A DNA stretch of 64,000 nucleotides from Artocarpus heterophyllus (Eukaryota; Streptophyta; Magnoliopsida; Rosales; Moraceae), in NCBI GenBank assembly GCA_025403435.1, contig CM046342.1:16556519-16620518 (forward strand). Direction: 5' to 3'. How positions within the stretch are numbered: the stretch's first letter is position 1; each line of letters opens with the position of its first letter. A model generated the notes under the pieces. The model was given only the letters and a program-made list of their open reading frames with translations, was not told the origin of the DNA and did no database searches. Positions 46,767-57,939 of this stretch are shown here, one piece after another. The translations under genes were made by a program, and so were the position numbers.

Positions 46767-48800
46767 TGTTGGAAACAAAGTGCGCAGTGGAATTTTAAAA
46801 ATTTTTCATCAGAGTAATTTCCAAAACACAAGTTTGACATGTTATATGTATAAATTAAACAGATCTTACTAACCTCAGTATGCCAAAGAACCTCCGCGAC
46901 CTGTGTAGAGAAGTAACGTTCCAGAAGAGCCTCAACCAACTGGTCTTCTTTGCTATTCTCTATCCACAACCGGAGTGAGTGTGGGCTCACACGTACAGCT
47001 CTTCCACCGGTGACTCTCCTTCCAACCAATAGAGAGAACCCAAAGCTAGTGTTCGTGATTTGTGAACAAAAGCTCTCAGGGAGTTTTCAGATGCTCACTA
47101 GAAGAGTATCACTCTTAATCTCTCAAATTGATCTGAGTAAATCATTAGACTCACTCCCTTTTTATACCTATTGGTCCTTGGGGTCAGTCCATATCAGATT
47201 AGGTCTCAAAAATCGAAACAGAATCAAGTTCGGATCAATATCTGATAAGATACGCGTGAAAAACGCGTAATCTTAACTGTCGCGGTCGGCATGCCGAACT
47301 GTGTGATAGGCAGGCCAAACTGGCCAATTCGACAGGCCGAACTTTCTGATAGGCAGGCCAAACTGCCGAGAAAAAATCTCCGCGAATCTTTTATTTTCCA
47401 CCCGAGATTCTAAAGGATAAAGTCTCAGTTTTGATTCAAATAGCCCAATAGAAAAGATATCTGATCAAAACAAACTTTATCAAGATAATCTCTAAGAAAA
47501 TAAATCAATTCACAATAATTCTACAAGTTTATCTTGTTCTAATTGTCCAAAATTAAAACAACCGATAAACAGACAAGAATTATCCGAACGCCATAATTCA
47601 ACAAGTTCATCTTGAACTAATTTCTTACATAATTAATTCAACCGATAAACAGACATGAATTATTTGATTCTTATAAATTTTAAACCAATCTGATAAATCC
47701 GACATAAGTCACCAATTATTGGAAAAGCACGCCGTGTCGTTACAGGATTTTGTGAGCTAGCAAAGGGGACCAAAATGGACCTATAAAGTTCAAGCTCATG
47801 ATAATTATGAAACCCAATATCCCAGATATACATTTCACAATTATCAACTCCAACGCTACTCCACTAAAAGCTTGGAGCTGCACTCTCGAACTTTATAGAA
47901 TTACGAAGCTCGTGTAGCTAAGTCTCCATGACATATCATAGTGTATCGCATCCCCATATGATCATCCATAACCGGCTTAAGGACAAGTTCTGTCTTACCT
48001 TCCCGATTATTTTTATCTTACGTTCCATTGTCTCACCATTAGAAAACTTACCATCCAAAGATAGTATACCATTCGGTTACACCTATGTATCCAAATGGTT
48101 GAGCGCTCCAGTTTTCCAATTACAGGACAACGCATATAAGAGGATATCATTACTCCTAAAGAGGAGCTATGGATTCCATATCTATGAATAACAAGTCTAC
48201 GCTACCAAGAGTCATGCCTCCAACGTACCGGTCATGCATGCCACTATAGAGATGTGGGAGTCACCCATTGGTACATCAAAAGACACAAGTCGAGACAACG
48301 GGCCCATTATTCATCTCAGGATTAAGATACAATACAAATGATTGTCTAAAGTGAATCGATTTGCCAAGATAGAATTATTAATCCAAATCAATTCACTTTA
48401 TGTCCCGATCCAACACATCGTCACCTATGACAACGCGCCAATGTTTCTATTCACGGAGTCCAACTCCGATGGCCAAGACAAACCATCTCCCAAAAGGGAT
48501 ATAGACAACATAACAATCTTTACATGAATAAAGCGCCCAACTTTATTCCCTCGATTGCGGATCATATATTTTAGACCATCACCTTAAGAGTCGTGTCTAC
48601 CGCATAATCATCCCATCATATGCCCAACTCTTAAGGTTTAGACTGACAGTCTCAGACTACTGTTTGCTTATCATACATTCAACAAATATGAACGTAAAGA
48701 GGACAATATTTGGTATATATAAACGAATAAATTCTTTATTGATAAAAATGTCTCCAAAAACGTATTACATTTTTACTCCTTAGAGCATACATGTCTAAAA
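46767..48800 (-). repeat. 3' LTR of Copia-3
   Basis: Collinear with 54438-56471 at a constant offset of 7,671 and no indel. Five of the roughly 11 differences fall in the palindrome patch at 47281-47370, where this copy has lost several CCGAAC words to CCAAAC. Confidence 0.96.
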
Positions 48801-48812
48801 ATCTCCCACTTG
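48801..48812 (-). promoter_or_regulatory. Polypurine tract of Copia-3
   Basis: Minus strand CAAGTGGGAGAT directly before the LTR. Confidence 0.85.
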
Positions 48813-48814
48813 CA

Positions 48815-51800
48815 CTAAGTGAGTAAATACTGCAAATTTCGCATCCCCATAGCTTCCACATGCCTTTCGAAGACTCTCCCAGAAAGTGTCTTTGTAAATG
48901 GATCAGCTAAATTGTCCTCTGACGCGATCTTGCATACCGTGACATGCCCGCTCTCAACGAAGTCCTTTATCACATGATACTTCCGATCAATATGCTTACT
49001 CTTCTTGTGAAATCTTGGTTCCTTAGCATTAGCTACCGCCGCACTGTTATCACAGTACAGTGATACCACTTTATCCACACCAGGAACTACCTCAAGATCC
49101 CCAAGGAACTTGCGGAGCCACACTGCTTCTTTCGAAGCATCACTAGCCGCCACATACTCGGCCTCCATCGTTGAATCCGAAGTGCAATCTTGCTTCGCAC
49201 TTCTCCAACTGATGGCACCGCCACCCAGAGTAAACACAAACCCTGAAGTCGATTTCCTAGAATCCAGGCAGGATTGAAAATCCGAATCAGTGTATCCTAG
49301 AGGAGTTAAATCCTCACCCGAATACACAAGCATATACCCTCGAGTCCTTCTCAGGTACTTGAAAATATGCTTTACCGCAACCCAATGGTTCGGTCCTGGA
49401 TCCGCCTGAAATCGACTCACTATCCCGACCGCATAGCTAATATCCGGTCGAGTGCAAAGCATGGCATACATGAGACTACCCACTGCCGAAGCATAAGGTA
49501 CCTTCTTCATGTATTCTCTTTCTTCATAAGACTTTGGAGAGTCTTTCTTAGAAAGAGTAATTCCAGACCTAGATGGTTGCCCACCTTTCTTGGAATCCTG
49601 CATTGCAAAGCTCCTGAGAATTTTATCTATGTAGCCGGCCTGTGACAAAGCTATCATTTTGTTCTTCCTATCCCGAAAGATCTGGATACCGAGAACAAAA
49701 TTAGCCTCACCTAAGTCCTTCACGTCAAACTGCTTGGTCAACCATAATTTGACCGATGACAATGCCCCAATGTCATTGCCAATTAGCAGAATGTCATCTA
49801 CATAGAGTAGTAGAAAAACCACCTTCCCATTCTTAATGTGTTTGTAAACACATGGCTCATCCACATTTTGTGAGAACCCATAAGTCTTGATCACATGATC
49901 AAATCTTATGTTCCAAGAACGAGAAGCCTGCTTAAGTCCATAAATAGACTTTAGCAACTTACAAACCTTACCCTCTTGACCCGTGACCTTGAACCCATCT
50001 GGTTGTTCCATATAAATGGACTCATCAAGATAGCCATTCAGAAAAGCCGTCTTGACATCCATCTGCAAAATCTCGTAGTCGAGAGCGGCAGCTATGGACA
50101 AGAGAATCCGGATGGACTTAAGCATGGCTACAGGCGAAAAGGTTTCCTCATAATCGATTCCTTCCTTTTGCGTATAACCCTTAGCTACCAGTCTAGCCTT
50201 AAAGGTTTCGACCTTTCCATCCACTCCTCTTTTCCTCTTGTAGATCCACTTACTCCCTATGGGTTTTACCCCTTCGGGAAGATCCACAAGCTCCCAGACC
50301 CGATTAGTCTCCATAGACTTCATCTCAATGTTCATGGCCTCTGTCCAGAGTCTTGAATCAACATCCTCCATAGCTTCTGTGTAAGTATAAGGATCCCTGT
50401 CATGTTCATCCGGTTCAGCCAAAAAGACCTCCCCATTGAACATATACCTCTCAGGTTGACGCCCGATCCTCCCACTACGCCGAAGCCCCTGAGGTTGTTG
50501 TTCAGGTTTGTTTGGTTTTTCTACACCGATCGAAATGGTTTCGTTCGGAACCTCCGGAGTAAACGGATTACCCCTCAACTCCTCAAGCACCACTTTGCTT
50601 TGAGGTTTAAAGTCGTTCATGTAACTCTCCTCAAGGAAAGTTGCATTAGTTGAAACCACGACTTTATTTTCCTTTGGGTTATAAAAATAACCCCCTTTAG
50701 TCCCTTTTGGATATCCTACAAACACGCAAACTTCTGAACGTGCTTCCAACTTATTCGGATCCTTAAACAGGACATGAGCTGGACATCCCCATATGCGAAT
50801 ATGGTTTAAGGATGTCTTTCGTCTTGTCCACAACTCGTGAGGAGTTTTAGGGACCGATTTTGAAGGCACATTGTTCAAAAGATAACATGCGGTTTGTAGT
50901 GCATATCCCCAAAAGGATAAAGGCAATGATGAATAACTCATCATGGACCGAATCATGTCCAACAAAGTCCTATTCCTTCTCTCTGCTACGCCATTCTGCT
51001 GCGGAGTACCCGGCGCAATCAAATGGGATAAAATCCCATTCTCTAACAAGTGTCCCAAGAACTCATCAGAAAGGTATTCCCCACCTCGATCAGATCGAAG
51101 TGCCTTTATGGGTCTACCCAATTGCTTTTCCACTTCAGCCCGAAACTCCCTGAACTTATCATAAGTTTCGCTTTTGTGGTGCATTAGGTACACATACCCA
51201 TATCTTGAGTAATCGTCAATAAAAGTAACGAAGTACTCATACCCTCCTCGTGCCCGGATGTTCATTGGTCCGCAAACATCACTATGCACAAGTTTTAGAA
51301 CCCCTTCGGCCCTATTGCCCTTAGACCCGTATGGTCTTTTGGTCATTTTACCCTCCAAACAAGACTCACATTGAGGTATAGATTCCACCTTTAAGTGACT
51401 TAAAGGTCCATCCCTTACCAACCTTTGAATCCTATTTAGGTTAATATGGCCAAGGCGCAAATGCCAAAGATAAGTCTTATTAGAGTGAGAAGTTTTAAGT
51501 CTTTTTGAGTCATTATCATTTATCTCAGCATTAAGCAATAGGTCCATCTTAGGTTTGATAAAATATAGATTATTTTGCATCCATCCAGAAAAGATAAAAG
51601 ATTTGTTTTTACGAATCACCACTTTTTCATTAAAAGATACCACGTAGGAGTCTTTAAATAAAGAAGATACAGAAATTAAATTCCTTTTAAATTTAGGAAC
51701 ATAAAAACAATCTCGCAAAATTAAACTCCTATAATTATCAAAATAAAGATGGACATCTCCCACTGCTTCCGCTGAGACCAAGGATCCATCGCCCATCCGA

Positions 51801-52747
51801 AGCGTTAAGTCTTCACGAAGTAGACTTCTCGTTTCTTTGAATCCCTGCAGAGAAACACAAACATGATTAGTTGCACCGGAATCTATGACCCAAATGTCAC
51901 TGGATTCCTCAACCAAACAAGTTTCTAAATATAGAAGATCACACCTACCTCCCTTGGAAAGGAAGTCCTTGCAATGCTTCTTTATATGCCCGACCTTACC
52001 ACAAAAGAAGCACTTAAGCTTCTTTGGGTTCTTCTTCTTCTTCTTCTTGCTCTTGGTAGCAATAGGAATAGAAGACTTCCCACTTTTGGCCCGTTGCTTC
52101 TTTCCATTCCCAGAGTTAGGATTGGAACCAGAAGCAGCTACCATATTGGCCTCTCCACCAGCAGGAGACTCCCTGATCAGCAGTTCAAACTCTTGTAACT
52201 GTTTCATCAGTTCTGTCAAGGTCATATCCCGTCTATTGCTTAGATTAAAAGTAGCTCTAAACGGAATAAATTCCTTAGACAGAGTCTCAAAGACCATAGT
52301 CATCTGAGTTTCAGCATCGATGTCGGCTCCATTGGTTTGAGCCTCAGCGAGGTAACCCATGACCAACATCATGTGCTCCTTTACAGATGTCCCCGGTCTC
52401 TGTCGCGCCCCTTGCCGCTTTGTTATGGCCTGGCCTCCAAACATGTCCTCAAGATTATCCAAGATCTGCTTCGTAGTCTCATAATCCTGATGTTGAGCCT
52501 GCAGCACGTTATTCATGCTAGCCATAACATAGCAGCGGGCCTGATCATTAGCATCTTTCCAGCGGTCGTATGCTTGGAATTGCTCATTACTTGAGTCTCC
52601 CATAGGCTCGGGAGGACAAGGAGTTGTCAGAACATATTTCAGTTTCTCAAAGGAAAGGACGATGTCCAGGTTCCGTTTCCAATCATTATAGTTCTCACCG
52701 GTTAATTGGTTTTTGTCAAGTATCGATGATAAAGCGTTTTTAGACAT
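48815..52747 (-). CDS. Copia-3 gag-pol polyprotein, intact
   Basis: I start at ATG 52747 ([20 protein letters not shown]), which matches the gag start of Copia-1; the open frame upstream to 52819 is probably intron. Residues, counted from this Met (about 1,310): gag 1-230 with [13 protein letters not shown]; zinc knuckle [14 protein letters not shown] (246-259, CX2CX4HX4C); protease [11 protein letters not shown] (287-297); integrase zinc part with His429, His434, Cys460, Cys463; integrase catalytic Asp490 (HSDVCGP), Asp553 (RSDRGGEY) and Glu589 (GVAERRN), a D-D-35-E layout; reverse transcriptase 800-1060 with [11 protein letters not shown] and YVDD at 982-985; RNase H from about 1145 with [22 protein letters not shown] and HIDRKYH. 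All key residues are present and there is no stop or frameshift. It would make virus-like particles and copy and integrate the element. Confidence 0.96.
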   Translation of the reverse strand: MSKNALSSILDKNQLTGENYNDWKRNLDIVLSFEKLKYVLTTPCPPEPMGDSSNEQFQAYDRWKDANDQARCYVMASMNNVLQAQHQDYETTKQILDNLEDMFGGQAITKRQGARQRPGTSVKEHMMLVMGYLAEAQTNGADIDAETQMTMVFETLSKEFIPFRATFNLSNRRDMTLTELMKQLQEFELLIRESPAGGEANMVAASGSNPNSGNGKKQRAKSGKSSIPIATKSKKKKKKNPKKLKCFFCGKVGHIKKHCKDFLSKGGRCDLLYLETCLVEESSDIWVIDSGATNHVCVSLQGFKETRSLLREDLTLRMGDGSLVSAEAVGDVHLYFDNYRSLILRDCFYVPKFKRNLISVSSLFKDSYVVSFNEKVVIRKNKSFIFSGWMQNNLYFIKPKMDLLLNAEINDNDSKRLKTSHSNKTYLWHLRLGHINLNRIQRLVRDGPLSHLKVESIPQCESCLEGKMTKRPYGSKGNRAEGVLKLVHSDVCGPMNIRARGGYEYFVTFIDDYSRYGYVYLMHHKSETYDKFREFRAEVEKQLGRPIKALRSDRGGEYLSDEFLGHLLENGILSHLIAPGTPQQNGVAERRNRTLLDMIRSMMSYSSLPLSFWGYALQTACYLLNNVPSKSVPKTPHELWTRRKTSLNHIRIWGCPAHVLFKDPNKLEARSEVCVFVGYPKGTKGGYFYNPKENKVVVSTNATFLEESYMNDFKPQSKVVLEELRGNPFTPEVPNETISIGVEKPNKPEQQPQGLRRSGRIGRQPERYMFNGEVFLAEPDEHDRDPYTYTEAMEDVDSRLWTEAMNIEMKSMETNRVWELVDLPEGVKPIGSKWIYKRKRGVDGKVETFKARLVAKGYTQKEGIDYEETFSPVAMLKSIRILLSIAAALDYEILQMDVKTAFLNGYLDESIYMEQPDGFKVTGQEGKVCKLLKSIYGLKQASRSWNIRFDHVIKTYGFSQNVDEPCVYKHIKNGKVVFLLLYVDDILLIGNDIGALSSVKLWLTKQFDVKDLGEANFVLGIQIFRDRKNKMIALSQAGYIDKILRSFAMQDSKKGGQPSRSGITLSKKDSPKSYEEREYMKKVPYASAVGSLMYAMLCTRPDISYAVGIVSRFQADPGPNHWVAVKHIFKYLRRTRGYMLVYSGEDLTPLGYTDSDFQSCLDSRKSTSGFVFTLGGGAISWRSAKQDCTSDSTMEAEYVAASDASKEAVWLRKFLGDLEVVPGVDKVVSLYCDNSAAVANAKEPRFHKKSKHIDRKYHVIKDFVESGHVTVCKIASEDNLADPFTKTLSGRVFERHVEAMGMRNLQYLLT

Positions 52748-52898
52748 TTTCAATCTACAATAAAGAATCATATACCAAACATAAGCAAACATATATAATA
52801 ATTTAGTAAGATAACACAATCATGTAAAATCATACAAATGTGTTTATGTGTCAAAACCTTGAAAATATCACAACCTTACAACGATAATTCCCAACTCA

Positions 52899-53226
52899 GA
52901 ATTCAACAAGCTCCTAGGGGAGTCATGCCAAATTCAATCAGGAACACGGATCCCCTCCTGATTAATATATGCCATCCAGGACCCGTATGATCCAGCATAT
53001 ACTAATAATCGTTTCTTTGGCCATTAATTTTATTAACAGAGCTCCTAGGGGAGGTTAATAATAAAATTAACGTGAGTGTATAACCACCGTTTTAATATTT
53101 TATCCATGATTTATAATCACCACCTAGGGGTGTGCAACCATAAATCATACTAAAATACCTTATCCTTTCAGAGATCCAATCTGGTACATGATAGAAATCC
53201 CTTCCTAGGGGTTGGGACCATCATGT
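52899..53226 (-). repeat. Hairpin series with CCTAGGGG apex in the Copia-3 leader
   Basis: Four inverted repeats have the same apex. 52911-52922 is CTCC-TAGG-GGAG with outer GAATT/AATTC. 53042-53053 is the same core, with outer TTAATTTTATT-AAC (53024-53037) against GTTAATAATAAAATTAA (53054-53070). 53121-53132 is CACC-TAGG-GGTG, with outer ATGATTTAT/ATAAATCAT (53106-53114, 53140-53148). 53198-53217 is TCCC/GGGA around TTCCTAGGGGTT, with outer ACATGAT/ATCATGT (53186-53192, 53220-53226). A further stem without this apex lies at 52961-52972/52995-53006. Stems differ but each is self-complementary. Confidence 0.75.
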
Positions 53227-53699
53227 TCTTCCTATGGACCAACGATGGAGGCCTTAGGTTCTCTCTTCGAAAACCTTCTCCCACTCAATCTTTTGAAGTC
53301 AAGGTTTTATTTTGAAATTATGCATGAACAAATTTAATATGAGCGGCACTCCCTATTCTATATGACATGTTATCAATATACATGGTAAATCATATTATAA
53401 TGCAGACAAGCAACGCAATCAAGCAAAGCTACAAGCATAATAATAATAATAACCGTAATATTATGGTTCCACCCTAGAGAATAGAAAAACTAAGATTACA
53501 AGAGAATAATCGAGACATTTATCGATTCTTCATCCTTGAATCCTCAAGTTGTATCCTTCTTCATGTAATATCCATGTTCAAGTCCTCAATCCCGTATGAA
53601 TCGAACACTTCATATTTCCGGTCATATCCAAATTTAATGTTTCTCAGAATCATCCCAAAAATAAAATTAAAACTGCACTGGAAAAATTGCACCTTTTCT

Positions 53700-53935
53700 G
53701 GACACCTGGCAGCTCTCGGTCGGCAGGCCGATCTGGGTGATCGGTCTGCCGATCATGGTGGTTCGGCCTGCCGAACATGAAGGTTCGGCCTGCCGAACAT
53801 GAAGGTTCGGCCTGCCGGCAGAGCACCAAAATTTCTGCCCCACTGTCGGCCTGCCGGACCGTACGTCCGGCCTGCCGATCTGTGACCTTCGGCCTGCCGA
53901 ACTGTGAGGTCCGGCATGCCGACCGAGCAGAAAAC
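53700..53935 (-). repeat. GC-rich palindrome cluster in the Copia-3 leader
   Basis: About nine copies of a CGGC-CT-GCCG-type palindrome occur in 235 bases, for example GGTTCGGCCTGCCGAACAT three times near 53758-53815, then CGGCCTGCCGGA, CCGGCCTGCCGATC, TTCGGCCTGCCGAAC and CGGCATGCCGACC. The surrounding leader is AT-rich. Related words occur in U3 of both LTRs (47281-47370, 54952-55041). Confidence 0.85.
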
Positions 53936-54423
53936 CCTCAATCCAGAAAATACAATTTTAATGCAATTCATCAATTTTATTTTCAACAATTCAAAAAACA
54001 TAAAATTAGAGACTCAGGAAATACCTGGAGGCGCCATCATCAATCTTTAAGTTCCGACTTCTCGTTCTGTCTTCTCCGAATAATTATTTAATTACAAAAT
54101 TCTTACAAATTAAAAATTAAATAATAATTCCTAGACGGAGATGATAGTCTGCCATCTAATTACATGAAAAACCTAGATACACATTCTAACCTCTAAGGAA
54201 CCATAACCGGTATTAATTAATTAATAAATAATTAAACAACAATTTAATCAACCATAATTAATTAATAAACATTCACCATATAATCCATGACAACATATAT
54301 ATTATATAGAAACCTAGAGTGCCATCTCTCTATAAAATTTAATTCAAGCATTGGAGAGATTAAGATCACAAAATTTATGCATATAACATGATCACAAACT
54401 TGCAAATTTATGTAAAAACCTCG

Positions 54424-54435
54424 GCTCTGATACCA
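54424..54435 (-). promoter_or_regulatory. Primer-binding site of Copia-3 (tRNA-iMet)
   Basis: Minus strand TGGTATCAGAGC, two bases after the LTR's CCAACA. Confidence 0.93.
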
Positions 54436-54437
54436 AT

Positions 54438-56471
54438 TGTTGGAAACAAAGTGCGCAGTGGAATTTTAAAAATTTTTCATCAGAGTAATTTCCAAAACAC
54501 AAGTTTGACATGTTATATGTATAAATTAAACAGATCTTACTAACCTCAGTATGCCGAAGAACCTCCGCGACCTGTGTAGAGAAGTAACGTTCCAGAAGAG
54601 CCTCAACCAACTGGTCTTCTTTGCTATTCTCTATCCACAACCGGAGTGAGTGTGGGCTCACACGTACAGCTCTTCCACCGGTGACTCTCCTTCCAACCAA
54701 TAGAGAGAACCCAAAGCTAGTGTTCGTGATTTGTGAACAAAAGCTCTTAGGGAGTTTTCAGATGCTCACTAGAAGAGTATCACTCTTAATCTCTCAAATT
54801 GATCTGAGTAAATCATTAGACTCACTCCCTTTTTATACCTATTGGTCCTTGGGGTCAGTCCATATCAGATTAGGTCTCAAAAATCGAAACAGAATCAAGT
54901 TCGGATCAATATCTGATAAGATACGCGTGAAAAATGCGTAATCTTAACTGTCGCGGTCGGCATGCCGAACTGTGTGATAGGCAGGCCGAACTGGCCAGTT
55001 CGGCAGGCCGAACATTCTGATAGGCAGGCCGAACTGCCGAGAAAAAATCTCCGCGAATCTTTTATTTTCCACCCGAGATTCTAAAGGATAAAGTCTCAGT
55101 TTTGATTCAAATAGCCCAATAGAAAAGATATCTGATCAAAACAAACTTTATCAAGATAATCTCTAAGAAAATAAATCAATTCACAATAATTCTACAAGTT
55201 TATCTTGTTCTAATTGTCCAAAATTAAAACAACCGATAAACAGACAAGAATTATCCGAACGCCATAATTCAACAAGTTCATCTTGAACTAATTTCTTACA
55301 TAATTAATTCAACCGATAAACAGACATGAATTATTCGATTCTTATAAATTTTAAACCAATCTGATAAATCCGACATAAGTCACCAATTATTGGAAAAGCA
55401 CGCCGTGTCGTTACAGGATTTTGTGAGCTAGCAAAGGGGACCAAAATGGACCTATAAAGTTCAAGCTCATGATAATTATGAAACCCAATATCCCAGATAT
55501 ACATTTCACAATTATCAACTCCAACGCTACTCCACTAAAAGCTTGGAGCTGCACTCTCGAACTTTATAGAATTACGAAGCTCGTGTAGCTAAGTCTCCAT
55601 GACATATCATAGTGTATCGCATCCCCATATGATCATCCATAACCGGCTTAAGGACAAGTTCTGTCTTACCTTCCCGATTATTTTTATCTTACGTTCCATT
55701 GTCTCACCATTAGAAAACTTACCATCCAAAGATAGTATACCATTCGGTTACACCTATGTATCCAAATGGTTGAGCGCTCCAGTTTTCCAATTACAGGACA
55801 ACGCATATAAGAGGATATCATTACTCCTAAAGAGGAGCTATGGATTCCATATCTATGAATAACAAGTCTACGCTACCAAGAGTCATGCCTCCAACGTACC
55901 GGTCATGCATGCCACTATAGAGATGTGGGAGTCACCCATTGGTACATCAAAAGACACAAGTCGAGACAACGGGCCCATTATTCATCTCAGGATTAAGATA
56001 CAATACAAATGATTGTCTAAAGTGAATCGATTTGCCAAGATAGAATTATTAATCCAAATCAATTCACTTTATGTCCCGATCCAACATATCGTCACCTATG
56101 ACAACGCGCCAATGTTTCTATTCACGGAGTCCAACTCCGATGGCCAAGACAAACCATCTCCCAAAAGGGATATAGACAACATAACAATCTTTACATGAAT
56201 AAAGCGCCCAACTTTATTCCCTCAATTGCGGATCATATATTTTAGACCATCACCTTAAGAGTCGTGTCTACCGCATAATCATCCCATCATATGCCCAACT
56301 CTTAAGGTTTAGACTGACAGTCTCAGACTACTGTTTGCTTATCATACATTCAACAAATATGAACGTAAAGAGGACAATATTTGGTATATATAAACGAATA
56401 AATTCTTTATTGATAAAAATGTCTCCAAAAACGTATTACATTTTTACTCCTTAGAGCATACATGTCTAAAA
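54438..56471 (-). repeat. 5' LTR of Copia-3
   Basis: A minus-strand TATA box TATAAAAAGGGAG lies at about 54826-54838, so transcription should start near 54800 and R-U5 is about 360 bases. The GC-rich palindromes at 54952-55041 are upstream of it in U3. The U5 splice donor is at 54545/54544. Confidence 0.95.
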
Positions 56472-57409
56472 AGGTGTCCTAGCCCGGGCAGACCTTAGCA
56501 ATGGCCTACACCAGCGCTATATCAGAGTCTCGACTGGAGGACTTGCATGCCGAGTTCAACATCCCAGACGACGTGATCCTTATCGTGCTCGAGGAGAATG
56601 ATTCACCACTAAGCCACCCGAGGGATGCATAACGCTCTATGCCGAGTTCTTCCGGGCTGGGTTGCGCCTTCCATTCCATCTGTTTCTCTACCGGGCACTT
56701 AATGATTTTAACGTGTGCCTGGCTCAATTAAACCTGAACGGTTATAGGTCGTTGATCGGGATGTATGTATTATGGAGGTACCACCAGGCAACCAAGATGC
56801 CGCTGGAAGCATTTAAAGAAGTGTTCAAACTGAAGAAGCTTTCTCGACAGTCCAGGTGGTATTATGTCACTGGCTTTAAGAAAGACTTTATTATGGGCAA
56901 CCTTGACTCAGATAAACTTTAGAAGTACGAGTGGTTCTATGTCGGGGGCAATTATCTAGCCTGGGCCAATGAGGCTGTCCCTAGTGATCAGCTTGTGCCG
57001 AGGACGTTCAAATAGGGGCACGTGTGGTCTAAAAGGCCTTGGGCACCAAGCCATGTGATCAAGGCGGTCGAAGACCTGTTCGAGAAGCCAAAAGCGACCA
57101 GACAACAGTCCTTCTTGCTCAGGAAGGAAACCCTTTTCGGTTATGGCTGGTTCGGAGAACCCAGCAGAATAAATCCCCCACCGATTTGTCCTACCCTGTC
57201 AGTCGAGTAGGTGACAGTCGCCAAGCCTGGTGCCATGGATGTCCTAGGGCCGAGCACTTCCTGATCTGGGTGGCTGACGAAGGAGCCATCATCGTCTAGC
57301 TCTGAGGACTCGTCGAGTGCCTCCTTCGATGCGGGGCCACCCGTGGTGAACGAGGACCCCGAGGATGTGATTTGACTCATCAACCCGTCTCGCCAACTCC
57401 ATATCAGAG

Positions 57410-57477
57410 GTCAGCCTCGAGTTTTTTTTTTTAATCCATGCCGACCTGAATTTGACTTGAGGAATTTTGGCTTGCAG
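57410..57477 (+). other. Intron 1 of the antisense ORF
   Basis: Donor AGAG|GTCAGC at 57410, T-rich run, acceptor GGCTTGCAG ending at 57477. Joining gives CAT ATC AGA GAA ATG TCT, keeping the frame (phase 1). The 68 bp are T-rich against a GC-rich exon background. Confidence 0.55.
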
Positions 57478-57860
57478 AAATGTCTTCACGGCCGAGCACC
57501 ACTGTTGAGAGGCAGGCTATGATGGAGAGCCTCAGGAGAAAGAAGAGGAAGGCCGTGGAGGTCGGGAGGAAGCGCAAGCGAACTCCGAGGACGGAGCTTC
57601 CCCCTCGACCTAAGCAGGTACCCAAAACAGTCCAAGAGCTGTCACCCTAGCCTCAAAGGACCAGGGCATCATCGGAGAAAACACCTACCGACGACACCAC
57701 CGTGGTGTCTTCATAGCACCCCTAGAGAAGACGTCTGAACTATCACCGAATCATCTTGAAACGTCTCAGGGACGTGGTGGCCCAGAAGGACTTCTTGGTG
57801 AACCTCCGAGAAGAGGATTTCCAAAGCCTGTCTGATGTGGCTTTTCGATCCGCCGCCACG

Positions 57861-57939
57861 GTAAGTGCCTGTCTACCCTGAGTTGATCTTCTTACTTTTC
57901 GTCCATCGAGCACTGAAGTTTTTTTTTATATATCCTCAG
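57861..57939 (+). other. Intron 2 of the antisense ORF
   Basis: Donor CCACG|GTAAGTGCC at 57861, long T run, acceptor TATATATCCTCAG ending at 57939 (79 bp). Joining gives GCC GCC ACG ACA AGC GCC, phase 0, straight into the coiled-coil region. Confidence 0.65.

Larger units (their letters stand above)
52755..54544 (-). other. Putative leader intron of Copia-3
   Basis: On the minus strand a donor CTGAG|GTTAGTAAG sits in U5, 107 bases before the LTR end (intron base 1 at 54544), and an acceptor TTCTTTATTGTAG ends at 52755, eight bases before the gag ATG. The same donor and acceptor arrangement is present in Copia-2. It would remove the primer site, palindrome cluster and hairpin series from the translated RNA. 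Confidence 0.5.
46767..56471 (-). mobile_element. Copia-3: young, apparently intact Copia element
   Basis: It has two 2,034-bp LTRs (46767-48800 and 54438-56471) that differ at about 11 sites by eye, a perfect 5-bp target duplication AGGTG, an initiator-Met primer site, a purine tract, and a single open gag-pol frame. LTR tips on + are TGTTGG and CTAAAA, so the LTR's own 5' end (minus strand) is TTTTAG instead of TG. With about 0.5 percent LTR divergence it inserted recently, probably within a few hundred thousand years if a usual plant rate applies. It lies in the antisense ORF of Tat-2. Confidence 0.97.

Noticed and set aside
47928..48191. An 87-codon open frame, identical in both Copia-3 LTRs (also 55599-55862)
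   Set aside because: It is antisense to the element inside the LTR; identity follows from the LTRs being near-identical. The related LTR at 16616 does not keep the frame, and the residues resemble no known protein.
52748..52819. Extending the Copia-3 polyprotein start upstream to 52819
   Set aside because: The 24 extra residues are hydrophobic and unlike gag; the Met at 52747 matches the gag start of Copia-1, and a splice acceptor lies between the two starts.
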